From Capsicum annuum (lineage: Eukaryota > Streptophyta > Magnoliopsida > Solanales > Solanaceae), in contig NC_061114.1 in assembly GCF_002878395.1 (NCBI RefSeq), positions 147,565,229 to 147,629,228 on the forward strand: DNA of 64,000 nt, read 5' to 3'. The notes under the pieces were generated by a model. The model was not told the DNA's origin. It saw nothing but the letters and a program-made list of their open reading frames with translations, and made no database searches. The position numbers and the translations under genes were made by a program. Within the stretch, counting starts at the first letter, position 1, and each line of letters begins with the position of its first letter. Below, piece after piece: positions 12,241-23,775 of the stretch.

Positions 12241-14357
12241 TGTCACGACCCGAACCAAGGCCTGTCCATGACGAGTATTTCAAACCATGGAGGCCCGAAA
12301 CACCCCTATCTGTCTGCTAATCATGCACCTAATTCATATGATCAAAGTAATGCAGAAGAAACACAATAATTCAGAAACATGGTCATAAATAAGAAAAGAA
12401 ACAATAAAGAGGAGATAAGGTTCCCCCAACATCAATCAACCTCTAAACAACTATCAACAAAAATCTCTAACAAATGACTAAGTCAAGTAACTGTATATAA
12501 ACTGGAACAAGGCCCCCAGTAGACCCCAAAACTGAATATAAGAAAAAAAGACTGTAGGACATAAGACCTTTCAAAACATAGAAGGCTTACCACTTGTCTC
12601 AACAACTCTATCTGAATGAACTATTGATTCTCTTGACCCCTAGACTGCCTCTGAACCTAAGAGGTTGGAGAGGGGAGGGGGTCAGCACAAAAGTACTAGA
12701 ATGTAAAGATATCAAAACAAAACATAATATTTTTACAAAATATAGTTGAGAGCCATTGTAAAGCAATTTCGTATCAAATCATCTGAAAACACATGGGTGT
12801 AATGCAATCGTTTTCTCAACAACAATGAAATGCAACTGAGCTAGGTGGAATACCCTACATAATTTACACCAACTGTCCAACCTTGGTTGCTGCCGAGATT
12901 AGAGTATAAGTGAGGGAGAGACATAAAAGACCACGAAGCATGGTGTCTCAACCCAATGGTAGCGCCCAAGATCACTTATCCCGGGCTCCTACCTATAATA
13001 CCAAATTGGGAATGACATAAAGTTAAGTACTCAAGATCACTTAGCCTGGTACCAAATTCCCATGTTGAAAAACACATTTTTCCAGCGATGAGCCCTTACA
13101 CTCAAACGCCTTCTTCGGGCATCCACCTATCTCATGTAAAATTGATGCATTCAAATTTCATCATATTCAATCACATATCATGTTTTGTAGGTTATCTTCA
13201 TACCCGACTTGCAAGTCATCAATATCACTTCCACATATGCATTATCATGTAAAAACCAAGGTGCTTCATCATTTACAAGTGGTGAACAATAATTATTCCA
13301 AATTCATGCTCTCTTTTGTTGGTCAAAATATGATATACCCTATCAAGACATTATCATAGGAATTTGAAAGCAATTTATCATTCATATTTGTCAAACTTCC
13401 ACGGAAAATCTTAAATCACATATGTATGGTTTCAACCATTGAAGTATATAAGCAAACAATTCCCATGACATAAAGAAAAATAACTTAGAAATCATATTGA
13501 AAACAAGTTATTAGCATTTGATTGAAAACCCCCATTTAAAAGCATGCATGTTCATAAAAACTACACCCAAGAAATTTTAGGATAACCCCACGTACCTCTA
13601 TTTCCAAGGATAATAGATGTCTCTTGAAGCTTGTGGATTGGTGATTCCAAATATGTAATTATTTTTGAAAACCTATGGTCGAATCTTGAATTATTTGGGT
13701 TTTTATTTTGAAACTCTAAGGAGAATCTTTGAGCACTTTTGATGAATAAATGTGTATTTTGGGGTCTTTGGAACTGAATTTCGTGTTTTAGGGCTAAGTA
13801 GGGGTGGAAAAGGACCACTTTGTCCCCAAAACGGAGTGTTTAAGTCACTTTAATTCTTCATATAGGCGCCGCCCATCCTATTGCCTATGTCTACATAGGC
13901 GCCGCCTAGGCTATCACCTATATGTACATAGGCGCTGCCTAGGCTATCGCCTATGCTTTCCAGTGGCCATGGGCGATTGGTTAGGTGACTCATATCACTT
14001 TGAAAGGCCATAACTTCTTGCTCGGGTGTCGAATTTTAGCAAAATTGGTATCGTTGGAAAGATAACCCGAATACCTATCATTTGACACATAGTGGGCTTC
14101 CTAATTTAGCATATATCGAGAGTTACGGTCAATAGAAGCTAACACACTTTACAACGTCCACTAAAACTTAGTCGATCGAAATAGTTTAAACTCGTCCATG
14201 AGTTGAAGGACCTCTATGGTCTTAATTCAAGTTTGAATGGATTCACATGCTATACAAATAATAAACATGCCGTATTAGCATAGGATTTTATGGCTTTGGG
14301 ATTATCAACGCATCGAAATCATGGTCAATATTGTAGACCAAAATGTGGGGCGTTACA
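12241..14357 (-). repeat. Array A LTR1 (3' LTR of copy A1)
   Basis: 2117 bp. Ends: TGTCACGACC at 12241 and, on the minus strand, TGTAACGCCCC at 14357, so a TG..CA-bounded LTR. Contains a palindromic minisatellite at 13860-13955. ORFs 13561-13818 and 13804-14013 fall inside the LTR and are not supported as genes. Confidence 0.85.
13860..13955. repeat. Palindromic 33-bp minisatellite in LTR1
   Basis: Three units at about 33-bp spacing (near 13860, 13894 and 13927). Each has arms CATAGGCG and CGCCTATG around a CCTAGG-containing centre, so each can fold into a hairpin. It is GC-rich in an AT-rich LTR, and lies about 400-500 bases inside the transcription-side LTR end. Confidence 0.8.
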
Positions 14358-14370
14358 TTATCCCCCCTTA
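14358..14370 (-). promoter_or_regulatory. Polypurine tract of copy A1
   Basis: Minus strand reads taaggggggataa directly before the LTR start TGTAACG. This is the plus-strand DNA primer site. A CATACGAGGACGAATG hairpin lies just upstream on the minus strand (complement of 14375-14390). Confidence 0.85.
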
Positions 14371-14479
14371 GGATCATTCGTCCTCGTATGATGATGCAGG
14401 ACACAGACAGACACGACTTCAAGCATAATAAAGGACTAAAAAAGATAAGATAGGAATAGTACCTTTTGTCTCATTCTCC

Positions 14480-15320
14480 ATCAAAGAAAACAAATTAGGA
14501 TATCTAATTCTCATGTCATCTTCTGACTCCCAAGTTACTTCTTCAACCTTCTGATTCCTCCACAGTACTTTTATAAAGGCTATCTCTTTGCTCCTCAGCT
14601 TTCAAACTTGGTGTCTGAAATTTCAACGAGCTCTTCTTAATAAGACAAGGAGTCTGTCACTTTGATACCCTCTACTGGCAATACCATAAAATGATCTCCA
14701 ATATATTTCTTTAACATCGATACGTGGAATACCGGATGAACGGAACCCAAACTTGCAAGAAATTCTAGCTCATATGCAACTGTACTTATCTTTTTCAGAA
14801 ACTGATATGGCCCTACATAGCGAGGGCTCAATTTACCCCTTTTTCCAAACCACATAACTCCTTTCATATGAGAAACCTTGAGAAACACCCAATCACAAAC
14901 TTCAAACTCTAGTTCTTTTCTCCAAACATCGACATAAGATTTCTGATGACTCTGAGGAATCTTGAGTCATTCTCTAATGATCTTCACTTTCTCCATTGCC
15001 TGATAAAAAAGATCGGGCCCATACAACTAAGTCTCACCTACTGCATACCATCCTATCAGAGACCTACATCTCCTTCCATACAATGCCTCAAAAGGAGCCA
15101 TCTTAATGCTGGCATGGTAACTATTATTGTAAGCAAATTCAATCAATTGTAGGTGATCTACCTAACTACCGTTGAAATTGATGACGCATGCCCTCAACAT
15201 ATCTTCGAGGGCCAGAATAGTTTGCTCAGCTTTCCCATCCGTCTGAGGGTGGAAAGTTGTGCTCAAATTCACTTGTGTACCTAAACCCTTCTTAAAAGAT
15301 CTCCAGAACTGAGATGAAAA
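14480..15320 (-). pseudogene. A1 integrase C-terminal half and chromodomain remnant
   Basis: The best ORF (14637-14888) contains the GKRGKLSPRYVGPY motif and the SVHPVFHVSMLKK segment that define the C-terminal part of plant chromovirus integrases. The following stretch to about 14490 is a frame-broken chromodomain. Upstream (about 14900-15320) the catalytic Glu segment survives as GKAEQTI. The chromodomain is thought to steer integration to heterochromatin. Confidence 0.75.
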
Positions 15321-16100
15321 CTACGTACCTCTATCGAATATAATGGACACTGGTGCCCCATGCAATTGAAATATCTCCTTAATGTAAATTCTTGCATAAA
15401 CCTCTCCCGAATAATTAGTCCTCACAGGCAAAAAGTGGGCTGACTTTGTCAACCGATCTACAATCACCCATATAGAATCATACTGGTTTAGGGATCTCGG
15501 AAGTCTTGTAAATAAGTCCATGTTTATCATCTCCCACTTCCACAAAGATAGGGCTATCTCTTGGGAAGTACCACCTGACCTGATGTGTTCTACCTTCTCT
15601 TGTTGATATTTCAAATAGTTGGACACAAAATCAGCTACATCACATTTCATGTTATTCCACTAATACAAGGTTTTCAGATCATGGTACATCTTAGTGGAGC
15701 CTGGGTAAATGACATACCTCGAAGTGTGTACCTCATTAATGATTCTTTAAGTGTGCACCTCATTAATGATTCTTTCCTGTACCCCATCAGCATTCAGAAT
15801 GCACAACCTACCCTGAAATCTTAGAATACCATCACCACTAATTTCAAATAACATAACCATTTGTTGACCCACATCTTTATTGATATGCATCAAGATAGGA
15901 TCTTCAACCTAGTTCTCCTTAACTTCAGCATAAAGGGATGACTTAGCTAACTAATGAACAATCACCCCTCCATCTTTGGAATCTAAGAGTCGCACTCCCA
16001 GATTTGCAAGGCGGTGAATTCCTTCACCATCTCTTTCTTTCCTTCTTCTACATGAGAAAGGCTACCCATAGACAACCTGCTGAGGGTGTCGACTACAACA
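15321..16100 (-). pseudogene. A1 integrase zinc finger and catalytic core, broken
   Basis: ORF 15321-15650 holds the first catalytic Asp (NMDLFTRLP), then VDRLTKSAHFLPV and the second Asp in FDRGT, where a stop follows. The zinc-finger Cys-x2-Cys is changed to Tyr-x2-Tyr (NYLKYQQ), so metal binding is lost. A 27-bp in-frame tandem duplication (15722-15775) repeats the segment around the first zinc-finger His. Linker sequence fills about 15980-16100. Confidence 0.75.
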
Positions 16101-16101
16101 T

Positions 16102-16605
16102 TTACCTTGTCAGATGGTAAGGCAGACTCATATCATAGTCTTTCATAAGCTCCATCCAACGCCTCTGCCTGACGTTCAATTTTTTCTGTGAGAAAATATA
16201 CTGCAAACTCTTATGGTCAGTATAAATATCAACATGGACTCCATGGGGATAGTTCCTCCAGATTTTAAGTCCAAACACCACGGCTGCTAACTCCAAGTCA
16301 TGAGTAGGGTAATTGCACTCATGCACTTTTAACTGCCGAGATGCATAAGCTATCACCTTACCACGCTGCATCAATACACAATCAAGTCCCATACGGGACG
16401 CATAACAATAAACCACAAAATCATCTACACCCTTGGGAAAGGTCAAAATATGAGCAGTAGTCAGCTTGTCCTTCAACTTCTCAAAACTATTTTCACATAA
16501 GTCATACCACACAAACTTCATCTTTTTATGTGTCAGTTTAGTAAGCGGAGCAGCTATGAAAGAAAAACTCTCTAGAAAACTTCTATAATACCCCGCCAAA
16601 CCCAA
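16102..16605 (-). pseudogene. A1 RNase H with end of RT
   Basis: The 167-codon ORF begins in the RT connection (GLAGYYRSF) and covers RNase [27 protein letters not shown] and the terminal YH segment. The first catalytic Asp is replaced by Tyr (YCYAS; the A2 copy has YCDAS). The Glu and the second Asp remain. The ORF stops before the catalytic end of the domain. Confidence 0.85.
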
Positions 16606-16641
16606 GAAGCTCTGAATATCGGTTGGAGTCGTAGGTCTGGG

Positions 16642-17401
16642 CTATTTTCTCACTGCTTCAACTTTTTGGGTATCCACTCTTATCCCATCAATGGACACAA
16701 TATGCCCCAGGAAGGAAGTAACATCGAACAAGAATTCACACTTAGAAAATTTGGCATATAGTTGACGATCCTTAAAGGTCAGAAGAATAATTTGGAGGTG
16801 ATCAGCATGATCCTCTTTACTCTTAGAATAGATCAGAATATCATCAATAAATACAATGATTAACACGTAAAGAAACAGATGGAACACTCTATTCATAAGA
16901 TCCATGAAGGTTGTAGGGCATTCGTCAACCCGAAAGACATGACTAGAAATTTGTAGTGACCATATCGGGTACAGAAGGCTGTCTTGGGAATGTCTGACTC
17001 CCCAACTTTCAACTGATGATAACCCAAATGAAGGTCTATTTTTGAAAAACACTTGGCACCCTGAAGCTGGTCAAAAAAGTCGTTAATCCTAGGAGGAGGA
17101 TATTTATTTTTAATCATGACCTTATTCAACTGGCGGTAGTCTATCACATATAAAGAGACCCATCCTTCTTTCGCACGAAGAGCACAGGTGCACCCCATGG
17201 GGAAACACTAGGATGAATAAAACCTTTGTCTAGGAGGTCTGCAAGTTGTTTCTTTAACTCTTTTAGTTTCGTGGGAGCCATTCTATATGGTGGAATAGAA
17301 ATAGGATGAGTGTCTGGCAAAAAATTAATGCCAAAATCTATCTCCCTATCAGGGGGTATCCCGGGGAGATCCTCGGGAAAGACTTTTAGGAATTCATTCA
17401 C
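16642..17401 (-). pseudogene. A1 reverse transcriptase in three frames
   Basis: Three overlapping ORFs (17144-17401, 16893-17198, 16642-17052) carry consecutive RT pieces: VRKKDGS, the IDYRQLNK region, [17 protein letters not shown], then IIVFIDDILIYSKS with FIDD intact near 16841-16852, and KFSKCEF/FLGHIVS. At least two frameshifts separate them. This is the family's RNA- and DNA-dependent polymerase. Confidence 0.85.
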
Positions 17402-17413
17402 TACAGAGACTGA

Positions 17414-18061
17414 TTACAGAGAAAGGTTTTCAATTTTTGAATATTTTACTCTGATTAGATGATAGATACAACCTTTGGAGATAAGCTTTTGGGCTCTAAG
17501 ATAAGAGATAAAATGATCTCTAGGTTCAACAGAACTCCCTGCCCATACAATTAGTGTCTCATTCAGGAAAGAAAAAGTAAACTTTCGGGTTCTACAATCA
17601 AGGTTGGCACAACACGAATGGAGCCAGTCCATCCCAAGGATGGCATCAAAATCTATCATATCCAGTTCTATAAGGTCTGCCACAGTTTCCCTACTATGAA
17701 TAGACACGACATAATTTCTGTACACCCTTCTAGCAATAACAGAATCACCTACAGGAGTAGAAACAGAGATGGGTTCTACAATAACTTTGGGCTCAAACCC
17801 GAAACCAACAGCTATATAAAGGGTCACATAAGATAAAGTAGACCCGGGATTAAGAAATACATAAACATCATGAGTAAAGATTCTTAACATATAGGTGGCA
17901 ACATCTGGTGAAGCTTCCGCCTCCTGGTGGTTAGTCAAAGAATATAATTGGTTGCAACCGCTCCTGGCAGCTGAAGGGGCACTCTTAGGAAAAGGAGCTG
18001 TGGAGGTGGCTTGGGACTTAGCCCCCTCCCTCCCCCCCACCCTCCGTATTTCCTCCAGCAA
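17414..18061 (-). pseudogene. A1 protease and link to RT
   Basis: 215 codons, the longest ORF in the window. It covers the pepsin-like protease (YVFLNPGSTLSYVT) and the later ILGMDWLHS motif. It ends in the SKGCIYHLIRVK linker just before RT. The active-site Asp of the DPGS box is Asn (LNPGS), so this copy is inactive. The A2 copy keeps LDPGS. Nonsense sites separate it from the zinc knuckle. Confidence 0.85.
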
Positions 18062-18063
18062 AA

Positions 18064-18108
18064 GGATAATCTCTTTGAAGGTGACCTACTTTGCCACAAG
18101 TATAGCAG
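18064..18108 (-). pseudogene. A1 gag zinc knuckle, last Cys lost
   Basis: The minus strand reads CYTCGKVGHLQRDYP, a CCHC nucleic-acid-binding knuckle whose fourth ligand is Tyr. It lies between capsid and protease as expected. Confidence 0.75.
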
Positions 18109-18119
18109 TTTCTCCCATC

Positions 18120-19193
18120 AAACTAGCACTTCCCTAGATGATTCCTTCCGCAAACCTCGCACCACGGATAAGTACGATGCTGCTGGGCCACACGATCCTA
18201 AGACTGTGTACCTAGAGCTTTGGATCCTTGAGGAGTCTGAAAACTCTGAGTTTATCTGTCTATCGGTGGTCTGGGTACTGTGGCGCTGGCTGCTAAATGT
18301 GCATTATTCCAAAAGTTCTTCTTCTTCGACCACTCATTACCCTAGTTACCACTCTGCAACTGACTTTGGTGCTGGTCGGTAGATCTAGCTCTCTTAGCCT
18401 GTCTGTCTTTCTCTCTAGCTTCAGCAATCTTTTTCTTTTTCTCTTCCACCTGCTGCATATGAATGGTCAGTCGATAAAAGTCTAACTCCTTATTCAACAT
18501 AGCCCCCTGGCACTCAAGTACCAGGTTATCAGTAAGGCCAGATGCAAATTTCCTCATCCGAGCTCTTATATTACTAGTCAAATCTGGTGCATAGAGGGCT
18601 AGTTTATTAAACTTCAAAGTGTACTCCTGGACACTGATACTACCCTGCTTATGATTCATAAACTCTTCCGCTTTGGTCTCCCTCAACTCTAGAGGAAAGA
18701 ATCGATCATGGAAAGCTTCCACACATTCTCCCCAAACTATAGGCTCAACACTTTTACCTTTTTCATCTTCCTAGTCGACATAATACTTATTTGCAACGTC
18801 CTTAAGTTGATATGTTGCAAGCTCCACCCCTTCAACCTCATCCATATGCATCAGCTTAAAGATATTTTCCATCTCATCCATAAATACCTATGGATCTTCC
18901 TCCACCTTGGTGCCAGTGAACTTAGGTGGGTTCATCTTCATAAAATGTCCGACCCGAGTAGCCTCAGACGTAATAGATGCAGACCCAACATATTTGAATC
19001 GTTGAGCCTTGTTAGCTACCAACTGTGTCAACATATGAATAGAACGTCTGAATTTTGCATTTGAAATATCTCCCTGAGAAGTAGGGGGACTGTTGAAATT
19101 AGTCCATGGAGCCCAAGGTGTACTGGTCGAGACTGGAGGGACTCTCGGAGTAGGGACAAATTCTGGAGTGTGAGCCTTGTTACGGGTCCGCAT
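18120..19193 (-). pseudogene. A1 gag (capsid), two ORF pieces
   Basis: The probable start is the ATG at 19193 (MRTRNKAHT). Piece one, 18888-19193, ends FTGTKVEEDP. Piece two, 18342-18722, covers FFPLELRETKAEEFMN, the QGSISVQEYTLKF motif and RARMRKFASGL, followed by a charged helical stretch (EEKKKKIAEAREKDRQ). A frame break lies near 18720-18890. The family forms the virus-like particle. Confidence 0.85.
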
Positions 19194-19441
19194 CCCATGG
19201 GTAAGAAGGACCTCATCTGATGTGGAGTCATAACTGTGTTTCTGAAAAATAAGTGATCATTGATTAGGAGACAGTTTATACTCTGAAGCACGAACTAAAT
19301 CACAAAGAAGGGAAACATTTCCTAAATACATAGTAGCCCCATTCTTATAAGTGTGGCGCGCTACACACCTATAAATATGACTCTACCCAATGCAATTTTA
19401 TAGACAATCTGGGACTATGAACCGTGCTTTGATACCAAGTT
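19194..19441 (-). promoter_or_regulatory. A1 leader and primer binding site
   Basis: Non-coding leader. The primer site is the complement of 19426-19437 (gctttgatacca), matching initiator-Met tRNA with one change, a few bases inside the LTR end at 19442. The leader theme agtgtggcgcgctaca (19350-19365) recurs in the A2 leader. Confidence 0.8.
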
Positions 19442-21547
19442 TGTCACGACCCAAACCAGGACCCGACCGTGACGAGTATTTCGAACCATAAAGGCTCGAA
19501 ACACCCCTATCTGTCTGGTAATATACACCTAATTCATATGATCAAAGTAACGCATAAGAAAAACAGTAATTTGGAAACATGGTCATAAATATGAAAAGAA
19601 ACAATAACGGGGAGATAAGGTTCCCCCAAAATCAATCAACCTCTAAACAACTGTCTACGAAAATCTCTAAAAAATGACTGAGTCAAGTAACCGTATATAA
19701 ACTGGGACAAGGCCCCCAGTAGACCCCAAAACTGAATATAAGATAAAAGGACTGCAGGACATAAGACCTTTCGAAACATAGAAGGCTCACCACTTGTCTC
19801 TGCAACTCTGTCTGAATGATCTACTGATTCTCTTGACCCCTAGACTGGGCCTCTGAACCTGATAGGTTAGAGCGGGAAGGGGGTCAGCACAAAAGTACTA
19901 GCATGCAGAGATTTTAAAATAAAATATAATATTTTTCCAAAATATATATGAGATCCATTATAAAGCAATTTCGTATCAAATCATTTGAAAACACATGGGT
20001 GTAATGCAATAGTTTTCTCAACAACAATGAAATGCAACAGAGCTAGGTGGAATACCGTACATAATTTACACCAACTGTCCAACCTCGGTTGCCGCCGATA
20101 TTAGAGTATAAGTGAGGGAGAGACACACAAGGCCACGAAGTATGGTGTCTCGACCCAATGGTATTGCCCAAGATCACTTAGCCCGTGCTCCTACCTATAA
20201 TCCCAATTTGGGAATGACATAAAGTCAAGTACTCAAGATCACTTAGCCTGGTACCAAATTCCCGTGTCGGTAAACATATTTTTCCAGTGATGAGCCCTTA
20301 CACTCAAACGTCTTCTTCAGGCATCCACCTATCTCATGTAAAATCAATGCATTAAAATTTCATTTGATTCAGTCACATATCCTGTTCTATAGGGTATCGT
20401 CGTAACTGACTTGTAAGTCATCAATATCACTTCCACATATGCATTATCATGTAAAAACCAAGGTGCTTCATCATTTACAACTGGTGAACAATAATTATTT
20501 TAAATGCATGCTCTCTTTTATTGGTCACAATATGATATGGGGTATAAAGAAATTATCATGGGAATTTGAAAGGAATTTATATTTCATATTTATCAAACTT
20601 CCATGAAAAATCTCAAATCACATATGCATGGTTTCAACCATTGAAGTATATAGGCAAACAATTACCATGACATAAAGAAAAATGACTTAGAAATAATATT
20701 GAAAGAAATTTATTAGAATTTGATTGAAAATCCCCATTTAAAAGCATGCATGTTCATAAAAACAACACCCATGAGATTTTAGGATAACCCCACGTACCTC
20801 TATTTCCAAGGATAATTGATGTTTCTTGTAGCTTGTGGATTGGTTATTCCAAATATGTAATTATCTTTGAAAACCTAAGGTCGAATCTTGAACTATTTAT
20901 GATTTTATTTTGAAACCCTAAGGAGAATCTTTGAGCACTTTTGATGAATGAAGGCATATTTTGGGGTCCTTGGAACTGAATTTTGTTTTTTAGAGCTAAG
21001 TAGGGGTGGAAAAGGACCACTTTGTCCCCAAAATGGAGTGTTTAAGTCACTTGAATTCTTTATATAAACGCCGCCCATCCCATTACCTATGTTACCATAG
21101 GCGCCCCCTAGGCTATCGCCTATGTTTACATAGGCGCCGCCTATGCTTTCCAGTGGACATGGGCGATTGGTTAGGCAACACATATCTCTTTGAAAGGCCA
21201 TAACTTCTTGCTCAGGTGTTGGATTTTAGCAAAATTGGTATTGTTGGAAAGCTAACTCAAATACCTATCATTTGACACATAGTAGTCTTCCCAATTCGAC
21301 ATATATCGAGATTTATGGTCAATGGAAGCAGACACAGTTTACAACGACCACTAAAACTTAGTTGATCGAAATAGTTTCAACTCGTCCATATGTTGAAAGA
21401 ACTCTAAGGTCTAAATTCAAGCTTGAAAGGATTCACATTCTACATAAATAATTAACATGCCATATTGGCATAGGATTTTATGGCTTCAAGATTATCAACA
21501 CATCAAAATCATGGTCTATATTGTAGCCCAAAATGCGGGGCATTACA
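19442..21547 (-). repeat. Array A LTR2 (shared by copies A1 and A2)
   Basis: 2106 bp with the same ends as LTR1 (TGTCACGACC at 19442; minus-strand TGTAATGCCCC at 21547). It has a primer site on one side and a PPT on the other. By eye it differs from LTR1 at around one base in ten over the first 300 bp. It carries the palindromic minisatellite at 21063-21145. ORFs 20905-21203 are LTR sequence. Confidence 0.85.
21063..21145. repeat. Palindromic minisatellite in LTR2
   Basis: Same CATAGGCG/CGCCTATG units as in LTR1. The first unit is decayed, the second (21096-21124) is complete, and the third (21129-21145) is shortened internally, so unit structure differs between the LTRs. Confidence 0.75.
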
Positions 21548-21561
21548 TTATCCCCCTCTTA
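21548..21561 (-). promoter_or_regulatory. Polypurine tract of copy A2
   Basis: Minus strand reads taagagggggataa directly before the LTR start. The adjacent hairpin motif (complement of 21566-21584) is partly decayed. Confidence 0.8.
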
Positions 21562-21679
21562 GGATCATTCGTCCCCGACTAATGATGTGGGACTCAGACA
21601 GACACGATTTCAAGCATAATAAAGGACTAGGAAAGATAAGATTGGAATAGTACCTTCTTCCTCATTCTTCATCGAAGCA

Positions 21680-22391
21680 AACAAATTAAGATATCTAATT
21701 CTCATGTCATATTCTGACTCCCAAGATGCTTCTTCGACTTTGTGATTCCTCCACAGTACCTTTACAGAGGCTATCTCTTTGCTCCTCACCTTTCAAAATT
21801 GGCAACCTAAAATTTCAATAGGCTCTTCTTCGTAAGACAAGGAGTCTGTCACTTTGATACCCTCTACTGGAAATACCATAGAATGATCCCCAATGATTTC
21901 TTCAACATGGATACATGGAATATCGGATGAACGGAACCCAAACTTGCAGGCAATTCTAGCTCATATGCAAATGTACCAATCTTTTTCAGAATATGATATG
22001 GCCCTACATAGCGAGGGCTCAATTTACCCCTTTTTCTAAACCGTATAACTCCTTTCATAGGAGAAACCTTGAGAAACACCCAATCACCAACTTCAAACTC
22101 TAGTTCTCTTCTCCGAACATCGGCATTGGACTTCTGACGACTCTGAGCAGTCTTGAGTTGATCTCTAATGATCTTCACTTTCTCCGTTTCCTGATGAACA
22201 AGATCAGGCCCATAAAATTGAGTCTCACCCACTTCATACCATTCTATCTGAGACTTACATATCCTCCCATACAAAGCCTCAAAAGGAGTCATCTTGATGC
22301 TGGCATGGTAACTATTATTGTCAGCAAATTCAACTAGTGGTAGGTGATCTACCCAACTACCTTTGAAATCAATGACGTATGCCCTCAACAT
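21680..22391 (-). pseudogene. A2 integrase C-terminal half with chromodomain remnant
   Basis: ORF 21864-22391 (175 codons) runs from MLRAYVIDFKGSWVDHLPLV through [27 protein letters not shown] and GKRGKLSPRYVGPY to SVHPIFHVSMLKK. A frameshift follows, and chromodomain sequence is readable in another frame to about 21690. It lines up with the A1 copy throughout. Confidence 0.85.
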
Positions 22392-23230
22392 ATCTTTGAG
22401 TGTCTGAATAGTACACTCAGCTTGCCCATCCGTCTAAGGGTGCAAAGCTGTGCTCAAATTTACTTGTATACCTAAACCCTTTAGAAAAGATCTCCAGAAC
22501 TGAGATGAAAACTATGTACCTCTATCGGATATAATGGACACTGGTGCCCCATGCAATCAAACTATCTCCTTAATGTAAATCTTCGCATAAAACTCTCCCA
22601 AATAATTACTCCTTACAGGCAAAAAGTGGGCTGACATTGTCAACCGATCTACAATCACCCTTATAGAATCATACTGGTTTTGGGATCTCGAAAGTCCTAT
22701 AATAAAGTCCATGTTTATCATCTCCCACTTTCACAAAGGTAGGGCTATCTCTTGGGAAGTACCACCTGGCCTCTTGTGTTCTACCTTCACTTGTTGGCAG
22801 TTCAAACACTTGGACACAAAATCAGCTACATCACTTTTCATGTTATTCCACCAATACAAGGTTTTTAGATCATGGTACATCTTAGTAGAGCCTGGGTGAA
22901 TGACATACCTTGAAGTGTGTGCCTCATTAAGGATTTTTTCCCATAGCCCATCAATATTCGGAACACACAACCTACCCTGAAATCTCAGAATACCATCACC
23001 ACCAATTTCAAACAACATAACCTTTTGCTGACCCACATCTTTCTTGATATGCATCAAGATGGGATCTTTAACCTGCTTCTCCTTAACTTAAGCACAAAGG
23101 GATGACGTAGCTAACTCATGAACAATCACTCCTCTATCTTTGGAATCTAAGAGTCATACTCTCACATTCACAAGGCGGTGAATATCCTTCACCGTCTCAT
23201 TCTTTCCTTCTTCTACATGAGAAAAGTTGC
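22392..23230 (-). pseudogene. A2 integrase zinc finger and core
   Basis: ORF 22731-23057 carries an intact HHCC finger: His in NEAHTSRYVIHPG, and KCLNCQQVKVEH. The catalytic core at about 22400-22730 is readable (second Asp region near 22520-22540) but broken by stops. Only one copy of the 27-bp segment duplicated in A1 is present. Confidence 0.8.
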
Positions 23231-23775
23231 CCATAGACAACCTACTGAGGGCATCGGCTAAAATATTTGCCTTGCCCAGATGGTAATGCAGACTGTTATC
23301 ATAGTCTTTCAACAGCTCTATCTACCACCTCTGCCTGAGGTTTAATTTTTTTTGTGAGATAACATACTACAAACTCTTATGGTTAGTATAAATATCAACA
23401 GGCACTCCATAGAGATATTTTCTCCAAATTCTAAGTACAAACACAACAGCTGCTAACTCTAAGTCATGAGTGGGGTAATTGCGCTCATGTACCTTTAACT
23501 GCTTAGATGTATAAGCTATCACCTTACCATGCTACATCAATACGCAACCAAGTCCCACACGGGACGCATCACAATAAACCACAAAATCATCTACACCCCC
23601 GGGAAGGGTCAAAACATGAGCAGTAGTCAGCTTGTCCTTCAACTTCTCAAAACTATTTTCACACAAGTTAGACCACACAAACATCATCTTTTTCTGATTC
23701 AGTTTAGTAAGCGGAGTAGCTATGGAAGAAAAACTCTCTACGAACCTTCTGGAATACTCCACCAAAACCAAGAAG
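23231..23775 (-). pseudogene. A2 RNase H, broken
   Basis: ORF 23532-23771 covers the RT connection and the start of RNase H with the first catalytic Asp intact (VVYCDASRVGLGCVLM). The rest continues in another frame to about 23240, with stops. Confidence 0.75.

Noticed and set aside
13860..13955. Regularly spaced palindromic units considered as a CRISPR-like array.
   Set aside because: Spacers are only a few bases and similar to each other, there are only three units, and it lies in a plant LTR present twice.
18011..18382. 123-codon plus-strand ORF.
   Set aside because: It is opposite A1 gag and the zinc knuckle on the minus strand. It is Ser/Leu-rich shadow sequence.
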